A DNA stretch of 49,046 nucleotides from a virus. The number at the start of each line of letters is the position of its first letter. Position 1 is the stretch's first letter. The position numbers were made by a program, and so were the translations under genes. The DNA lies in IMG/VR virus record IMGVR_UViG_3300048908_000126, positions 1 to 49,046 of that record; one strand, given 5' to 3'. Below, piece by piece: positions 38,273 through 46,293 of the stretch. The notes beneath the pieces were generated by a model. That model had not been told where the DNA came from and did no database searches. It saw only the letters and a list, made by a program, of their open reading frames with translations.

Positions 38273-39169
38273 ATGTCTAAGCTCACGCCATTTGGCGCTG
38301 CGCTCCGCAAATTGCGCATCGACCATGAGATGCGGCTGTTTGATCTGGCGGAAAAGATCGGGAAAAGCACCGCCCTGCTTTCCGCCATTGAAACGGGCCG
38401 CAAGCAAATTCCAGATGGGTTCATGGCGGATATCGTTCGCGTTATGAGCCTAACCCCCGCAGAGCACAAAGAGCTGCGCGCGGCAAAAGACAAAACGAAG
38501 AAAGAAGTGAATGTCGGTCATCTTGCGGCCGATGAGCGGGAACTTGTCGCCGCATTTGCGCGAAATTCCGGCGAGATATCGCCTGACTTGTTGGAGCAAA
38601 TCCGAAAAGCCGTACTAAAATCAGGCGACGGAGAAATCCCGTTCAAGAGGAAGCGGCGCGGCATGTTGGTGCCCCCAACGTCTGGCCCAAAGTTGGAAAA
38701 ACTTGCCGGGAATGTTCGCGCGGTTTTTGGATGCGTCGATAAGGCGATGATTCCGATTATTGAAATTGTCGAATTTGGCCTGACAAAACTTGCCCCCGGC
38801 TACGTTTTCGACGTTCAAGATCGGGCGGCGATGGGAAATGATGAAGGTCGTGTGATTCCCGGTCGCAACACGCTAATTTTGAGGCAAGACGTCTACGACG
38901 ACGCTTGCCGGAACGGTGGGCGCGGTCGATTTACTGCGGCCCATGAGCTCGGGCATTATTTGATGCACCACGGCGTCGCGCTTGCTCGATCCGCATCAGC
39001 TAATGACCCAATTTATTGTGATGCTGAATGGCAGGCAGATGCTTTCGCTGGATATCTCATGATGCCGAGAAATTTGGCGGTGCAATTTGCAACCCCAGAA
39101 GCAGCGAGCGAAGCCTTTGGCGCAAGCTCACACGCCGCGCGTGTGATGTTGGCAAAATATAACAAGTGA
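38273..39169 (+). CDS. XRE repressor fused to ImmA/IrrE-type metallopeptidase
   Basis: The 298-residue protein has an XRE HTH at about 8-62 (LRKLRIDHEMRLFDLAEKIG, STALLSAIETGRKQIP) and a C-terminal ImmA/IrrE peptidase with HELGHYLMHH (224-233, zinc ligands His224 and His228) and the downstream acidic ligand in AEWQADAFAGYLMMP (Glu252). ImmA proteins cleave phage-type repressors; fused forms may cleave themselves or a partner and so switch state under stress. AGGGAGAG precedes the ATG. It stands alone between two terminators with its own operator. Confidence 0.9.
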   Translation: MSKLTPFGAALRKLRIDHEMRLFDLAEKIGKSTALLSAIETGRKQIPDGFMADIVRVMSLTPAEHKELRAAKDKTKKEVNVGHLAADERELVAAFARNSGEISPDLLEQIRKAVLKSGDGEIPFKRKRRGMLVPPTSGPKLEKLAGNVRAVFGCVDKAMIPIIEIVEFGLTKLAPGYVFDVQDRAAMGNDEGRVIPGRNTLILRQDVYDDACRNGGRGRFTAAHELGHYLMHHGVALARSASANDPIYCDAEWQADAFAGYLMMPRNLAVQFATPEAASEAFGASSHAARVMLAKYNK

Positions 39170-39176
39170 ACAAAAG

Positions 39177-39205
39177 GGCCGCTTTGAGCGGCCTTTCTCA
39201 TTTTT
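39177..39205 (+). terminator. Intrinsic terminator after the XRE-ImmA gene
   Basis: GGCCGCT-TTG-AGCGGCC is followed by TTTCTCATTTTT. Confidence 0.85.
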
Positions 39206-39249
39206 CGGGCTTAGGTGAGCTTGCTACCTAATACCGGTTTTTCTTGCGT

Positions 39250-39459
39250 CTAGAGCAAGTCCGCCGCCTTTTTCACCCAATCAGGAATCGCAACGTCTCG
39301 CCGCGTCGCCTTCTCATAGGCGTCGATGGCGGCGCGGGCGAAAGCTACGTCTTCGGCGCTAAGGTCGAGCATGTCATCGGGCGCCGGCCTATGGCCAAGC
39401 AGATCAATCCGGCGGCGCCTGATCGCCCGCGCGACCTTCTCAATCAAGCCATCGTCCAT
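39250..39459 (-). CDS. Hypothetical protein (69 aa), last gene of the leftward operon
   Basis: ATG at 39459 (minus) with AAAGG upstream encodes MDDGLIEKVARAIRRRRIDL then SAEDVAFARAAIDAYEKATR. This helical pattern is seen in small phage proteins whose function is unknown. It lies beyond attP relative to int, so it would be separated from int in the prophage and sit at the opposite prophage end. Confidence 0.6.
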   Translation of the reverse strand: MDDGLIEKVARAIRRRRIDLLGHRPAPDDMLDLSAEDVAFARAAIDAYEKATRRDVAIPDWVKKAADLL

Positions 39460-39580
39460 TGGGTTGCCTTTCCGTGAACGGACCATAAACGCGCTGTGCC
39501 GACTTTTGTATCGACACAAACCGCTGTCTAGAGTCGAAAATTCGGCGTTTTCGCACATTTCGCGAACGCTCATTGCATTG

Positions 39581-39602
39581 AATTTATTGCAATTTATTGA
39601 TT
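39581..39602 (-). promoter_or_regulatory. IHF-consensus site and direct repeats beside attP
   Basis: On the minus strand AATCAATAAATTG (39590-39602) fits WATCAANNNNTTR exactly. On the plus strand AATTTATTG occurs twice (39581-39589, 39591-39599). It lies about 30 bases from the tRNA-like core, as expected for a tyrosine-recombinase attP. Confidence 0.6.
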
Positions 39603-39630
39603 TTTCAAGCCGAATTGCGGTTTTGCCTAA

Positions 39631-39674
39631 GCGGTTTTCAAGACCGCTGCCTTAAACCACTCGGCCACCCTTCC
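39631..39674 (-). other. attP core: 5' half of a tRNA-Ser(UGA) gene
   Basis: The minus strand starts GGAAGGGTGGCCGAGTGG and reaches the anticodon arm GCGGT-CTTGAAA-ACCGC (anticodon TGA). Acceptor 5' strand, D-arm and anticodon arm are intact over 44 bases; variable arm, T-arm and acceptor 3' strand are absent. Beside int, this is almost certainly the host-identity core of attP. Int's stop is only 21 bases upstream of it on the same strand. Confidence 0.85.
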
Positions 39675-39695
39675 AACTCAATCAACTCTAGGCGC

Positions 39696-40748
39696 TCACG
39701 CCGTTTCGGCATCGTCAAACCGCCGTGGTGTGCCGTCTTTTTGTGCCAACCCCTGCTTGGCCCTCTGTGCCTCATCTGCGGTCAGGAAGTCCAGATAAAT
39801 CTCTGTGGTCTTCACGCTGGTATGCCCAAGCTGCTTGCTCAGGGTGTAAATGTCCATTCCGCCGCGGAGGGATTCGACGGCGTAAAGGTGGCGCAAATCA
39901 TGGAAACGGAACCGCGGGAAATCGCTTTTCGCCGCGGCGGCGCGCCGGAAATGGCAAAAGTCGCTGGCAGCCTGAGCGAAGGACTCGCCCGACTCACGGC
40001 AGAAAATTAGCTTGCTCCCGAGCGTCCGCGGATGTGCCGATATTTGTGCGGCCGCGGTGTCCGATAGTTCGATGGTCCGCCGCTTGTTCCCTTTGCCGAT
40101 AACGTCGAGCGTTTTCGCCGCGGCGCTGAACTGCGGCCACGTCACATTCACAAGCTCGTCTTGGCGGCAACCTGTCAGCCGCGCCGCGGTGATCATGGCA
40201 GCAAACCGATCCGACGCCGCGGACATGACCGCGGCAATCGCGGCATCCGTTGGAAGCTGGATCGGGTCGCGCCGCTCTTTCAGCAGGCGGCGCTTGCTCA
40301 AGGTGGGGTTGCCCTCCCGCCATTCCTGCGCCTCGGCATATTCCAGCACGCGGGAAACGGCGGTAAGGTCGCGGCGGATCGTCGCCGGCGTGGCGCCGTT
40401 CTTCCGCCTCGACGCGATCAGGGCGTTAATCACCTTGCCGTCGATCTTGGCTACCGGATAGGGCGAAAGGATCGGCTCGCATTGGGCGAACGATACGGAA
40501 TAGCGTTTGATCGTCGTCGCTGCGATCTGGCCTTGTTCGTGTTCGAACCATTCGGCAACGGCCTTTTTCCAACTGACTGCCTGCCTGCCGTCTCGTATCT
40601 CGTCCTTGATCTTCTTTAGCCGCGCGTCGCGTTTCCGCCTCGCATCCTTAACATCGCCCGTTCGTAGGCTTTCTCTGCACTCAATTCCGTTGATGGTCGC
40701 ACGGAGCCACCATACGTCACCGCGCTTGTAAAGGTTGTCTTCGGGCAT
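39696..40748 (-). CDS. int: Site-specific tyrosine recombinase (integrase)
   Basis: The 350-residue protein has an N-terminal arm and core-binding part and a catalytic domain with Arg195 (TGCRQDEL), Lys near 219-222 (GKGNKRRT), HDLRH (His283, Arg286), LGHTS (His309) and Tyr318 (TTEIYLDF). All catalytic residues are present. It would integrate at a tRNA-Ser gene through the 39631-39674 core. Its start lies inside the excisionase-like gene. Confidence 0.93.
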   Translation of the reverse strand: MPEDNLYKRGDVWWLRATINGIECRESLRTGDVKDARRKRDARLKKIKDEIRDGRQAVSWKKAVAEWFEHEQGQIAATTIKRYSVSFAQCEPILSPYPVAKIDGKVINALIASRRKNGATPATIRRDLTAVSRVLEYAEAQEWREGNPTLSKRRLLKERRDPIQLPTDAAIAAVMSAASDRFAAMITAARLTGCRQDELVNVTWPQFSAAAKTLDVIGKGNKRRTIELSDTAAAQISAHPRTLGSKLIFCRESGESFAQAASDFCHFRRAAAAKSDFPRFRFHDLRHLYAVESLRGGMDIYTLSKQLGHTSVKTTEIYLDFLTADEAQRAKQGLAQKDGTPRRFDDAETA

Positions 40749-40924
40749 TCCGATTCCTTCGCGCGGATGAATTTGGCGAGCTTTGCGGGGTCGAAGGTCC
40801 AGACCTTGCCAATTTTGGCGGCTCCTGGCAACTCGCCCCTATTGGCAAGGTTCTGCACCGTCCTCGCCGTCACGCCAAGCAGAGACGCGGCGGCGCGTGC
40901 TTGGATGCGCCGGGCTTCACTCAT
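40616..40924 (-). CDS. Excisionase-like HTH protein
   Basis: ATG at 40924 (minus) starts MSEARRIQARAAASLLGVTA then RTVQNLANRGELPGAAKIGK and WTFDPAKLAKFIRAKES, the MerR-like HTH_17 pattern of excisionases and small DNA-binding proteins. A basic C-terminus overlaps the int start by 133 bases. Position directly upstream of int supports a directionality role. Confidence 0.75.
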   Translation of the reverse strand: MSEARRIQARAAASLLGVTARTVQNLANRGELPGAAKIGKVWTFDPAKLAKFIRAKESECPKTTFTSAVTYGGSVRPSTELSAEKAYERAMLRMRGGNATRG

Positions 40925-41441
40925 GTCCCGCGTCCTCCGCAAGAGCGGCCTTGGCGCGACAGAAACTTGAACAGAGCGCCAGGGCGGCCATGTGCTTCCC
41001 CCGCCCGTCCAGCGACGTGCAAAATCCTTCATCGAACTCGGCCGCACCTTCAATCTCCGGCAAGCCCTTCGCCTGCGGGTCGTTGTAATCCGGCGCCAAG
41101 ATGGCGTGGGTTTTCAGCCGCCTCGGATTGAGCGCGCCGACATCGCCGTCGCCGGTCAGGTGGCAGGAGCCGCAGGACCACCACCACCCCGGCAACTCCC
41201 GCTCGATCATGGCGACAATGGCGTCGAGGCTTTCAGTGATAAGCCAGCCCTCGCGCCGATGCGGCATCCGCGCAAGCCTGTTAGGCGCATCATAGACACA
41301 CCACGCGCCATTGATCCGCGATTGCTCGACAAACCCGCCAGGCGCGAAAGTCGCCTGCATGATTTCGGCGGCGAGGCGTTCATCCGGCCCCGTCGCGGCT
41401 TCGCACCTTGCGGCTAAAATTTGCCATTCACTTCGCGTCAT
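40917..41441 (-). CDS. Hypothetical early protein (174 aa)
   Basis: ATG at 41441 gives MTRSEWQILAARCEAATGPD then ERLAAEIMQATF, a pattern common in phage early proteins that begin with a 'cEaATGPDxxLxxxI' segment. GWLITESLDAIVAMIERELP and WWWSCGSCHLTGDG follow. Function is unknown. It overlaps the HNH-AP2 gene by 14 bases and the excisionase-like gene by 8. Confidence 0.65.
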   Translation of the reverse strand: MTRSEWQILAARCEAATGPDERLAAEIMQATFAPGGFVEQSRINGAWCVYDAPNRLARMPHRREGWLITESLDAIVAMIERELPGWWWSCGSCHLTGDGDVGALNPRRLKTHAILAPDYNDPQAKGLPEIEGAAEFDEGFCTSLDGRGKHMAALALCSSFCRAKAALAEDAGHE

Positions 41442-42069
41442 CGCGCGCTCCCTTCTCAATCTCGGCAATGGCTTCGTTATCTTGACGTGCAAACTCACCC
41501 CAATATTTGATAGACGCCACCTCGTAAGCCTTTGCCGCATCGTCTTTATTGTTGAACATCCCTAAATGGACATGCTTGCCATTCACGCCTATCTTTGCGA
41601 TCCATTTATTAGTTTGCTTATGCCAGTGCACGCCCTTGACGCCTGATTTGTTTGCTTTGTTCGCACTCATATTCGCATTGTTCTGCGCGAATGTTGCGGG
41701 GCGCAAATTCTTAGGGTCATTATTCGATTTGTTCATGTCGATATGGTCTATGCTCGCAGGCTCCCACCCATAGAAGATCAGAAATACGATGCGGTGCGCC
41801 ATATACTTGCTATTCTCAATAGCGATATGGAAATAGCCGATTGGGTTGCAATGCCCGGCCTGGTCGCCTGCATGAGCCGCGTTCCATGAATTCCGGCTCC
41901 TAGCATCCTTGAAATGATGCAGTGGACGTTCGCGCCAAAAAAGCCGGCCGTCTTCACGCAAGTCGAAACACTCGATCAGGTAGTCTCGATGCGGGAGCAT
42001 CTTCCGAAACTTTCGGCCGTCTGAGCTAATTCTCCACGAAACGGAATTTACGTGCAAAGTCTCACTCAT
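41428..42069 (-). CDS. HNH endonuclease with AP2 domain, second copy
   Basis: The 213-residue protein has SKYMAHRIVFLIFYGW, DHIDMNKSNN (108-117) and NLRPAT of the HNH core, then an AP2 domain at about 142-194 (KSGVKGVHWHKQTNKWIAKI, KHVHLGMFNNKDDAAKAYE). It is related to, but clearly diverged from, the 18236 gene. A free-standing homing nuclease is likely, here inserted in the leftward operon. Confidence 0.9.
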   Translation of the reverse strand: MSETLHVNSVSWRISSDGRKFRKMLPHRDYLIECFDLREDGRLFWRERPLHHFKDARSRNSWNAAHAGDQAGHCNPIGYFHIAIENSKYMAHRIVFLIFYGWEPASIDHIDMNKSNNDPKNLRPATFAQNNANMSANKANKSGVKGVHWHKQTNKWIAKIGVNGKHVHLGMFNNKDDAAKAYEVASIKYWGEFARQDNEAIAEIEKGARDDAK

Positions 42070-42493
42070 CGCTCGCGCCTTCCTTTTTGATGCGGGCGCG
42101 AATGCGCGAAGCGATAGACGCCGAGGCCCCACACTTGTCTGTGTGGCTTGAGCCTAACGGCGTCCCTTTGCGAGTACTCGCGCTTCTCGCGTATGACTTG
42201 GCGCGGTCCTCCGCCACCTTCGCGCATTCCTCGTTCTCATCCCGGCGCCCGCGCTCGTAGGCGTCGGCTACCATCGTATCGGTAGGGTCCATTTCAGAGT
42301 AAAGTGCTTCGGCTTGTTCCCGCGTCATTTCAGGATGCGAGAGCATAGTCTCTCCGATAACCCACGATTTACGTTGGGCGTGGCGAAGCTCAGCCTGTCG
42401 TTCCTTTGGCAGGGCGTCGAAAGCTTTGATAGATTGCCGAACGAGGTCCATTAAAGCCGATCTGTCCGGAGATGGTGGTAGGCGCTCGCTCAC
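42062..42493 (-). CDS. Hypothetical helical protein (143 aa)
   Basis: GTG at 42493 overlaps the previous stop (GTGA) and has GGAGAGAA upstream. The product has MDLVRQSIKAFDALPKERQA, PEMTREQAEALYSEM and a C-terminus rich in Ser/Arg/Ala (SKYARSAS-like, ASIASRIRARIKKEG). No family is recognised. Confidence 0.55.
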   Translation of the reverse strand: MSERLPPSPDRSALMDLVRQSIKAFDALPKERQAELRHAQRKSWVIGETMLSHPEMTREQAEALYSEMDPTDTMVADAYERGRRDENEECAKVAEDRAKSYARSASTRKGTPLGSSHTDKCGASASIASRIRARIKKEGASDE

Positions 42494-42909
42494 TTCTTCT
42501 CTCCATTTGCGAGAGGCGGGACAGAAGGTTCGCACCAAAATTCTGGCGTGATGGCTCGGCATTCAATGACAGACGCGGGGGACGGTCGGCGCCAAAATGG
42601 GCGCGGCTTCTTTGCATATTGATCGCCATCCCATTGTGCGGTGTCCCATCCACGGTTCAACCAGATAGACGGAGCGACGATGATTTCACGATCCTTCGGC
42701 GCCGTCTCAATCGGTTGCCATCCCTCCGCTATCGGGGCTTTGGGCGCGGCGGCGAGAAGGGCGGCGCGATACATTTCCACGACAACCTTGCGTTCGGCCT
42801 CGTCGTAATCATCGGGCCATCTTGCGGCGAATGTTTCGTGTTTGCGCGCTGTTTCTGTCGCCGCCAAAATAGCAGCCTCGATCTGCGCCTCGGTGAATTG
42901 GTCAGTCAT
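42490..42909 (-). CDS. DUF551-like protein, second copy
   Basis: ATG at 42909 starts MTDQFTEAQIEAAILAATET, a common phage N-terminal module. EGWQPIETAPKDREIIVAPS and the end ITPEFWCEPSVPP are the DUF551 pattern, shared with the 5021 gene. Function is unknown. Confidence 0.7.
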   Translation of the reverse strand: MTDQFTEAQIEAAILAATETARKHETFAARWPDDYDEAERKVVVEMYRAALLAAAPKAPIAEGWQPIETAPKDREIIVAPSIWLNRGWDTAQWDGDQYAKKPRPFWRRPSPASVIECRAITPEFWCEPSVPPLANGEKK

Positions 42910-43327
42910 GGGATTGGCCTTCTTTGAGGGCGGCGCGGGCGGTGGACTGCGCGAACTGTGCGTAGAGGTGGTCGCTCTCGGTAACCGCCCGCTCCGCAAT
43001 TTCTGTCAATGCAGCCCTGATGGCGTCGCGTTCTTTGATAGTTTCAGTATGTGAGCGCATACCGTCGAGGCGCGCAGCGGCCATGCGCTCGATTTCCGCC
43101 TCAGCTTTCTCCGCGCGCGTGTTCCGGGCGTTCATTAGATCGCGGAGAGCTTTGTCATTCAGTTCAAAAGCTGTCCTCAGTTCCTCCCGTTCGATGATGA
43201 GGCGGGGGAGCGCAGTACGGGCGGCATTCGCCAAAGTCAGCAATGGTGCGCTCGCCCCATATTTTGCAACGTCTGCGTCTGCATTCTCGCACAGCCGCAG
43301 CAGTTCGTCGTCTGTGAGGTGGGTCAT
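42902..43327 (-). CDS. Coiled-coil hypothetical protein (141 aa)
   Basis: MTHLTDDELLRLCENADADV begins a helical protein with a long coiled coil (EREELRTAFELNDKALRDLM, RAEKAEAEIERMAAARLDG). Such proteins are common in phage early operons, with unknown roles. The start overlaps the HNH gene's end. Confidence 0.6.
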   Translation of the reverse strand: MTHLTDDELLRLCENADADVAKYGASAPLLTLANAARTALPRLIIEREELRTAFELNDKALRDLMNARNTRAEKAEAEIERMAAARLDGMRSHTETIKERDAIRAALTEIAERAVTESDHLYAQFAQSTARAALKEGQSHD

Positions 43328-43719
43328 TTTCCGGGTTCCTGACTTGCGCGCCACATCTGGGCGATTTGAGAATTGTTCGGAACGGGCTGCTTGACGATCC
43401 GTGGCGTTTTCTCGGACTTCCGAAACCCCGCGCTCTGGATCTTCGGGCCTTCGGATTTGGCGCCCAAGTCGCGAGCCTCACGCCTTTTGGCCTTGGCAAT
43501 GTCGCTCGTGTCCTTGGCGTTCTTTTCGAGGAAGCACGGCTCGCAAATGAGCATTGCATTCTCGATCACGGGCTTGCCGGTCAGCCCATCCGGGTTAACG
43601 TGGTCGACCTGGAATTTCTTCGCCAGAGCGCCGCACTTCTCGCAGAAGATCACGCCGTCGCGGGTAGCGCGCTTGATACACGCGACTTTGATGGCTTTTG
43701 GAAATTCTTTCCGGGCCAT
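43324..43719 (-). CDS. HNH nuclease-like protein
   Basis: The 131-residue protein has a zinc-ribbon HNH pattern: CEKCG at about 26-30, VDHVNPDGLTG, VIENAMLICEPCFLEKNAKD. The usual His of the CxxCHxxK end is Phe here, so activity is uncertain. It may act in recombination or packaging or be a selfish element. Basic N- and C-termini fit DNA binding. Confidence 0.75.
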   Translation of the reverse strand: MARKEFPKAIKVACIKRATRDGVIFCEKCGALAKKFQVDHVNPDGLTGKPVIENAMLICEPCFLEKNAKDTSDIAKAKRREARDLGAKSEGPKIQSAGFRKSEKTPRIVKQPVPNNSQIAQMWRASQEPGK

Positions 43720-43991
43720 CAGGCGTCAACCTCCGCGCTCGCAATGAACTCTTTTCCAGATCGGCTGATGCAATATCCGGCGCCGGCCGGTTCGCCGTCC
43801 TCGGTCCAAAGACCTTGGTGGAATTCCGCTAGGCCCTTCCTTTTCAGAAGGCGGCATAAGAAACGGACGCGCTTTACGGGCAAAAAGGTTTCGCGCGATA
43901 AGGCCGCGAAGTGCGCGCAATATTCGCCGTCCGGTTCGGTGATCTCACCCAGACAGAACAGAACGGCCATTTGATCCCCGTTGCCGCTCAT
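43719..43991 (-). CDS. Winged-helix-like hypothetical protein (90 aa)
   Basis: MSGNGDQMAVLFCLGEITEP is followed by LPVKRVRFLCRLLKRKGLAE, which suggests a recognition helix and wing. The N-terminal ATG overlaps the previous stop as ATGA. A regulatory role in the leftward operon is possible. Confidence 0.55.
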   Translation of the reverse strand: MSGNGDQMAVLFCLGEITEPDGEYCAHFAALSRETFLPVKRVRFLCRLLKRKGLAEFHQGLWTEDGEPAGAGYCISRSGKEFIASAEVDA

Positions 43992-44239
43992 TTCCGCCGC
44001 ATCCTTTCCGCGCGCTCGGCCGCCAGCTCAGCCTCACGCGCCCGTTTTTCCTGTTGCTCAGCCCACCACGCCACGGCTGCGGCAATCGCGCCATCTTGCG
44101 AGGCGGACCAAAAATTCATTGGCAGATGCCTTGGCTTTTTCTCCGCATGATCGCGGAACATCGAAACCCAGCGCCGCGCCGGGTGAGCGGTCGCGCATTC
44201 GTAGGCGTCGATCTGGGGACATGCGATATAGGTCATCAT
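43988..44239 (-). CDS. Hypothetical protein (83 aa)
   Basis: MMTYIACPQIDAYECATAHP is followed by WVSMFRDHAEKKPRHLPMNF and an Ala/Glu/Arg helix (EKRAREAELAAERAERM). Tandem ATG codons overlap the previous stop. No family is recognised. Confidence 0.6.
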   Translation of the reverse strand: MMTYIACPQIDAYECATAHPARRWVSMFRDHAEKKPRHLPMNFWSASQDGAIAAAVAWWAEQQEKRAREAELAAERAERMRRK

Positions 44240-44502
44240 GCAGCCCTCACCCAAAGCGCCCAGCCGGCCACGGCCAGTTCCGGCGCCGGAGCCAGACCGT
44301 CGCGCTGCGAATAAAATTCCGCGTCTCCCGCCCGATAGAGATAGGCGAACGGCGGGGAATACACGCCCCTGTCGTCGCGGAGCAAAATCCGCAACGGCGT
44401 GTCCGCGGGCGGCGGATCGTCGCGGTTGAACTCCTCCGCAGCGTGCGGGCGCAACAGCGAAACCCGGGCCGGCGCGTCATCGAAAATGAAATGTGCGGTC
44501 AT
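44236..44502 (-). CDS. Hypothetical protein (88 aa)
   Basis: MTAHFIFDDAPARVSLLRPH then PLRILLRDDRGVYSPPFAYL and VAGWALWVRAA. The beta-rich product has no recognised family. ATGA overlaps link it to both neighbours. Confidence 0.55.
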   Translation of the reverse strand: MTAHFIFDDAPARVSLLRPHAAEEFNRDDPPPADTPLRILLRDDRGVYSPPFAYLYRAGDAEFYSQRDGLAPAPELAVAGWALWVRAA

Positions 44503-44894
44503 GCTGCGGCTCCCGGTTCGAAAAACTCGACGCCGTGACGCGCGCCAAATTCCTGGATGATGGTGATCAGATCGGCCATTTCTTCCTTGCTCAGATCGGA
44601 GGAAGATCGGCCCAGGTTCACGAATCCCGTCCCATCGAGATTGGGCGCCATGCGGACCTCGCGCTTGAGGGCGTCGAGAAAGATCAGCTTCCAGTCCTCG
44701 GCGGACAGGCGCAGGCCGTGCCATGGCAATTGCGCGGCGACTTCTGAAAGCATCGCCCACATTTTTGAATTTTGGTCGAGACTGCGGCGCGGCGCCTTGA
44801 ACTCGACGCGGCTATCCTGCGGCAGGCCGTCGATCCAGCGTTTCGCCTTGGAGCGGATCGCGGGCGTATGGAGCACAAGCAATGCTCTGCTCAT
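44499..44894 (-). CDS. ninB: NinB-family recombination protein
   Basis: The 131-residue protein has EFKAPRRSLDQNSKMWAMLS, PWHGLRLSAEDWKLIFLDAL and SKEEMADLITIIQEFGARHG, the NinB (Orf/YbcN) pattern. NinB binds DNA and SSB and helps recombination-mediator steps in lambda-type systems. It lies beside the exonuclease and annealing genes. Confidence 0.88.
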   Translation of the reverse strand: MSRALLVLHTPAIRSKAKRWIDGLPQDSRVEFKAPRRSLDQNSKMWAMLSEVAAQLPWHGLRLSAEDWKLIFLDALKREVRMAPNLDGTGFVNLGRSSSDLSKEEMADLITIIQEFGARHGVEFFEPGAAA

Positions 44895-45529
44895 GCCGCC
44901 CTCCTGAACTTCTCGGTCAGGGACGCAATCTTGGCGTCGATCTCCGCGAGGAAGGCGCGAACTTCGTTTTCTGCCGTCTCAATAAAGGCGGCGTCGCGCT
45001 CAACCCGCTTGACGAACAGGCGCATTTCAGCCGGCAAGCGCGGATCGAACGAAACGAAATCGCACCACTGGCGGCCAAGGCAGGCCATCTGCCATTGCAT
45101 CTGCGTGTCGTATTTCGCCGGGACTTTCTCGGAAAGCAGCGTTTCAAGGTGGGTTGCCGTGTTGGGCGCTTTGATCTCAAGCAAGCCAACATCGCCCACG
45201 AGTCCATCCGGGCTGGCGCCGCTCATGGCGATCTCAGGGTGATGGGCGAACCCGATCTGTTCGACCTCGACGCCCGCGATAAATTCATAGAGCGCGCGGG
45301 CCTCCGGCTCATTGGCTGTTCCCCATTGCATTGCGGCGTTGGTGAAGCTGTCCTGCGCCGCGCCGGTCAGCCGTTCGCAAATCAATTCCGCCTGATAATT
45401 GGCGCGCGACGCCGAGTAGCCGGATTTTACGCGAGCGATCACGTCAGCCACGCGCGACGCCGTGACCTTGCCGAGACGAATAGCTTTCCAAGCCTCCGTG
45501 CCCTGTTCAATGCGTTCGATCATGTTCAT
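44891..45529 (-). CDS. YqaJ/lambda-exonuclease-like nuclease
   Basis: The 212-residue protein has QGTEAWKAIRLGKVTASRV (9-27), Glu74, GASPDGLVG with Asp108, LLEIKAP with Glu118 and Lys120, and DTQMQWQMAC (141-150). This is the full PD-(D/E)XK exonuclease set. It should resect double-strand ends to make 3' tails for the neighbouring Erf protein. Confidence 0.92.
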   Translation of the reverse strand: MNMIERIEQGTEAWKAIRLGKVTASRVADVIARVKSGYSASRANYQAELICERLTGAAQDSFTNAAMQWGTANEPEARALYEFIAGVEVEQIGFAHHPEIAMSGASPDGLVGDVGLLEIKAPNTATHLETLLSEKVPAKYDTQMQWQMACLGRQWCDFVSFDPRLPAEMRLFVKRVERDAAFIETAENEVRAFLAEIDAKIASLTEKFRRAA

Positions 45530-46290
45530 TTCCGCGCGCCCCGCTGTTTGATCAGGCCAATCGCTTCCGCGAGTTTCGCGGCGGGCAGTTCGTGCAGGCT
45601 CTCGATCTTGAAGAACCGCAGGAGCCGAGCTTCGTCGGCTTCACTGGCGCCGACGGTTTCCGCCACGCGCAGCAGCTCGGCATATTGGTCAGCGTTGATC
45701 GGGCCATCATCGCCGCCACCAGACGCGCGCCCGTCGTCATCGTTCGATGATGCGATGCCAAGCGCCAGCACGAGCGTATAACGCTGCAAATATGTCAGAG
45801 TGGATCCGATAGCCTGGATGGCGTTCTTGCTCCCGGTCGTGTCGGCAATGCCGGAAAGCGTGTTTTCTTCGCTGTGGCCGGCGACATGCGACAAAACGCA
45901 AGTCACGGTGATTTTGTCCGCCTGCGTGGCCTTGAACCGATAGGAAAGGCCATTCCTCGCCAAGATCGGGTCAATCGCCCGGGCAATGGCGCCAAAATCG
46001 GCATATTTCTTGTTATTGTGGCCGGTGGCGTTGCGCGTGATCGGCTCAATCTCGCCCTTCGCGGCAGACACAGCGGCGGAAAAAGCCACCTCTGCCGCGC
46101 GTCGCTCCGCCTTTTCGCGCATGGCGTCAACACGTTCGCTCATCGCCATCAGGCGCTCGAATTTGTCGATATCCACATTCGGGTCACGCGCCGCGCGCTC
46201 GATCATGGAGAGGATCGCCGCGCTCTCGCCAACGGCTTGCGCTGGCGCCGGAACCTGGACCTCATCCAATGTCATGACATCGTGTTTCAT
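45526..46290 (-). CDS. erf: Single-strand annealing protein, Erf family
   Basis: The 254-residue protein has the ERF core NKKYADFGAIARAIDPILAR at about 93-112, then NGLSYRF and a conserved IGSTLTYLQRYTLVLALGIA with SSNDDDG. It would anneal 3' tails made by the YqaJ nuclease. The C-terminal acidic and helical part may contact SSB. The pair overlaps by four bases. Confidence 0.92.
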   Translation of the reverse strand: MKHDVMTLDEVQVPAPAQAVGESAAILSMIERAARDPNVDIDKFERLMAMSERVDAMREKAERRAAEVAFSAAVSAAKGEIEPITRNATGHNNKKYADFGAIARAIDPILARNGLSYRFKATQADKITVTCVLSHVAGHSEENTLSGIADTTGSKNAIQAIGSTLTYLQRYTLVLALGIASSNDDDGRASGGGDDGPINADQYAELLRVAETVGASEADEARLLRFFKIESLHELPAAKLAEAIGLIKQRGARK

Positions 46291-46293
46291 GGT

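Noticed and set aside
39460-39630. Additional gene in the attP region
   Set aside because: Only AT-rich repeats and the IHF-like site are seen; no open frame with a start and SD.
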